NCBI GenBank assembly: GCA_022837185.1
Contig: JALHJD010000086.1
Span: forward strand, 1 to 10,055
DNA length: 10,055 bases
From: Desulfobacteraceae bacterium
GTDB taxonomy: Bacteria; Desulfobacterota; Desulfobulbia; Desulfobulbales; Desulfobulbaceae
Reading direction: 5' to 3'
This document shows, one piece after another, positions 9,023 through 10,055 of the stretch. The notes beneath the pieces are model-generated. The model had not been told where the DNA came from. It saw only the letters and a program-made list of their open reading frames with translations, and did not search any database. The translations under genes and the position numbers were made by a program. Position 1 is the first letter of the stretch. Every line of letters starts with the position of its first letter.

Positions 9023-9038
9023 TGGCATTTATCTTGCA
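9023..9038 (+). promoter_or_regulatory. Sigma-54 (-24/-12) promoter for the UbiC-like gene
   Basis: TGGCATTTATCTTGCA keeps TGGCA and TTGCA with exact spacing and differs from TGGCACG-N4-TTGCW only at positions 6 and 7. Predicted start is near 9049, about 43 nt before the ATG at 9092. Confidence 0.66.
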
Positions 9039-9091
9039 ATTCGGAAGGAAATCGGCGCCGAAGAGCGAAGCAGCCTGAGAAGGAGGGCAGG

Positions 9092-9673
9092 ATGATCAAT
9101 ATATACAGGGGAAAGAAACAGCCGGTCTCCCTTGACCGGATCGATCCTTTCCACAGGATGCTCCTGGAAAACAGGATGCTGACAACGGCTCTGCTGGAAG
9201 AGCTTACCGGCTCTGCGGTCGCCGTCGATCCCTGCACCCGGGTGCGCGGAAGATGCGCGGTCAGGTTTGCGGTTTTGACCGGCGGCGGGAGGGTATTTGT
9301 TTTCGCCAGGTCGACGGTGAACCTGGCGCTCCTGCCTGAACCGGCGGTTGTTGAACTGCTGAAGGGACAGGTGCCGCTGGGCAGGATTTTCGCCCGTCAC
9401 GCGGGAGATCATCAGCGGCGCAATTTCTCCTATTTTACCATCGAGGATGAACGGCTGACGCCGATCATGTACGGCCGTCTGCCCGGATCAGTCCAGGACG
9501 GGGGCCGTTCCAGCCGGAAACGACGGGTCCGAAGTTTCCCGGGGCGGGCCTACGATATTTTTCTCGGCCCGGCAAGGCTGGCGCGCATCGAAGAGATATT
9601 CTCCCTCCAGATAAGGGAGAGGGCCCTGGAATGGTGGGGAGCGACGGAAAATCGCCGGCGTCTTTCCGCGTGA
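9092..9673 (+). CDS. UbiC/DUF98-like chorismate pyruvate-lyase family protein
   Basis: 193 residues, cytoplasmic. UbiC converts chorismate to 4-hydroxybenzoate and pyruvate. E. coli UbiC has 165 aa. Matches seen: IDPFHRMLLENRMLTTALLEEL near the N-terminus as in DUF98 members; AVRFAVL with Arg58 at the position of UbiC Arg76; FVFARSTV (69-76) matching the UbiC AGRTV block, with Ala72 in place of Gly90; VPLGRIF (94-100) matching TPLGRYL; and ARIEEIFSL (164-172), with Glu168 at the catalytic Glu155 position. The key Arg and Glu are therefore present. The insert SVQDGGRSSRKRRVRS (133-148) is basic and unusual. The start at 9092 is set by AGGAGG five bases upstream; an in-frame ATG at 8921 lies upstream of the promoter and is rejected. 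It is divergent from the UbiE/UbiA-like pair and sigma-54-type controlled. Homology is by eye and distant. Confidence 0.74.
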   Translation: MINIYRGKKQPVSLDRIDPFHRMLLENRMLTTALLEELTGSAVAVDPCTRVRGRCAVRFAVLTGGGRVFVFARSTVNLALLPEPAVVELLKGQVPLGRIFARHAGDHQRRNFSYFTIEDERLTPIMYGRLPGSVQDGGRSSRKRRVRSFPGRAYDIFLGPARLARIEEIFSLQIRERALEWWGATENRRRLSA

Positions 9674-9706
9674 CTGCGGGAGTTTCCTTCCCCTGGCCGG
9701 TTTTCC

Positions 9707-10055
9707 TCAACGCCCGGTTATGTCCCGGGCGATAAACACCCCGCCGACGATGGTTCTGTCATCCGCGTCATAATAGGGCGTAAGGTTGACTTCGAAGCGG
9801 GCATTGCGTTCCGCATCATGGAATGACCCGGTCAGCGGTTGCCCCTCATTGAGCAGCTTCAGCATATCCCGCTCCGCCTGTAGTTCGTCGTTGAACCCTC
9901 GGGAACTGAGAAAATACCGTCTGCCGACGACTTGCGCCGGGACCCGGCCGAGATGCGCGGCCATGGCCTTGTTGACCCTGATCAGGCAATGGTTCCGGTC
10001 AATAAGGGCGATCATCTCGGTCAGGGAATCGACGGTCCTCTCCCATTCCCGCTTG
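9707..10055 (-). CDS. PAS-domain sensory protein, C-terminal part (start beyond the right edge)
   Basis: 116 codons are visible and the frame is open to the window edge. They form one PAS domain: a short linker helix (KREWERTVDSL), the core (MIALIDRNHCLIRVNKAMAAHLG, described here in two strands and a helix), VVGRRYF, a variable FGHI region, FEVNLTPYYDADDR, and the closing VGGVFIARDIT. The protein stops two residues after the DIT motif, where a histidine kinase or GGDEF domain usually follows, so PAS is the C-terminal domain and any output domain must be upstream, outside the window. Ligand unknown. The gene converges on the UbiC-like gene with only 33 bp between stops and no clear terminator in the gap. 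Confidence 0.85.
   Translation of the reverse strand, partial: KREWERTVDSLTEMIALIDRNHCLIRVNKAMAAHLGRVPAQVVGRRYFLSSRGFNDELQAERDMLKLLNEGQPLTGSFHDAERNARFEVNLTPYYDADDRTIVGGVFIARDITGR

Noticed and set aside
8851..9237. Upstream extension of the UbiE-like frame
   Set aside because: It would run through the divergent promoter region and overlap the UbiC-like gene; homology starts at MLPEINRTA.

Overview
The window is a GC-rich, gene-dense bacterial chromosomal segment. It carries an E. coli-type glutamate dehydrogenase, a GGDEF protein and several good sigma-54 (-24/-12) promoter matches. Together with the family types present, this points to an anaerobic deltaproteobacterium, perhaps Desulfobacterota/Desulfuromonadia. 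That assignment is an inference from gene content and style. I see no marker gene, rRNA, tRNA, insertion sequence, CRISPR array or phage gene.

Layout. (1) Positions 1-1316, minus strand: a membrane-anchored HAMP-GGDEF protein whose C-terminus lies beyond the left edge, behind a sigma-54-type promoter. (2) Positions 1317-1842: a divergent intergenic region. Its gdhA-proximal half is highly structured, with a terminator-like hairpin and a competing stem that together look like an attenuator. (3) Positions 1843-5986, plus strand: gdhA, then an 866-residue protein joining a degenerate RecA/KaiC-like domain to a PPDK/PEP-synthase-type ATP-grasp domain. (4) Positions 6137-7291, plus strand: a baeRF-type protein (bacterial relative of eRF1/Vms1-like release factors), preceded by a near-perfect sigma-54 promoter match. 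(5) Positions 7439-9673: a divergon. A UbiE-like methyltransferase and a UbiA-like membrane protein (overlapping by ATGA) run leftward and a UbiC-like chorismate lyase homologue runs rightward. Each arm has its own -24/-12 element in the shared 247-bp gap. (6) Positions 9707-10055, minus strand: the C-terminal end of a PAS-domain protein entering from the right edge.

How the genes may work together. Sigma-54-type elements precede four of the transcription units, suggesting that a set of nitrogen-, stress- or surface-related functions here depends on enhancer-binding proteins, none of which is in the window. The UbiC/UbiE/UbiA-like set could form a small pathway from chorismate to a prenylated, methylated aromatic. 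Its UbiA-like member lacks the usual Asp-rich motifs, so the chemistry is uncertain. The GGDEF protein has an Asn where canonical diguanylate cyclases have a guanine-contacting Asp, so its nucleotide product, if any, is an open question.

Most other long reading frames in the window are antisense shadows of these genes, caused by high GC.
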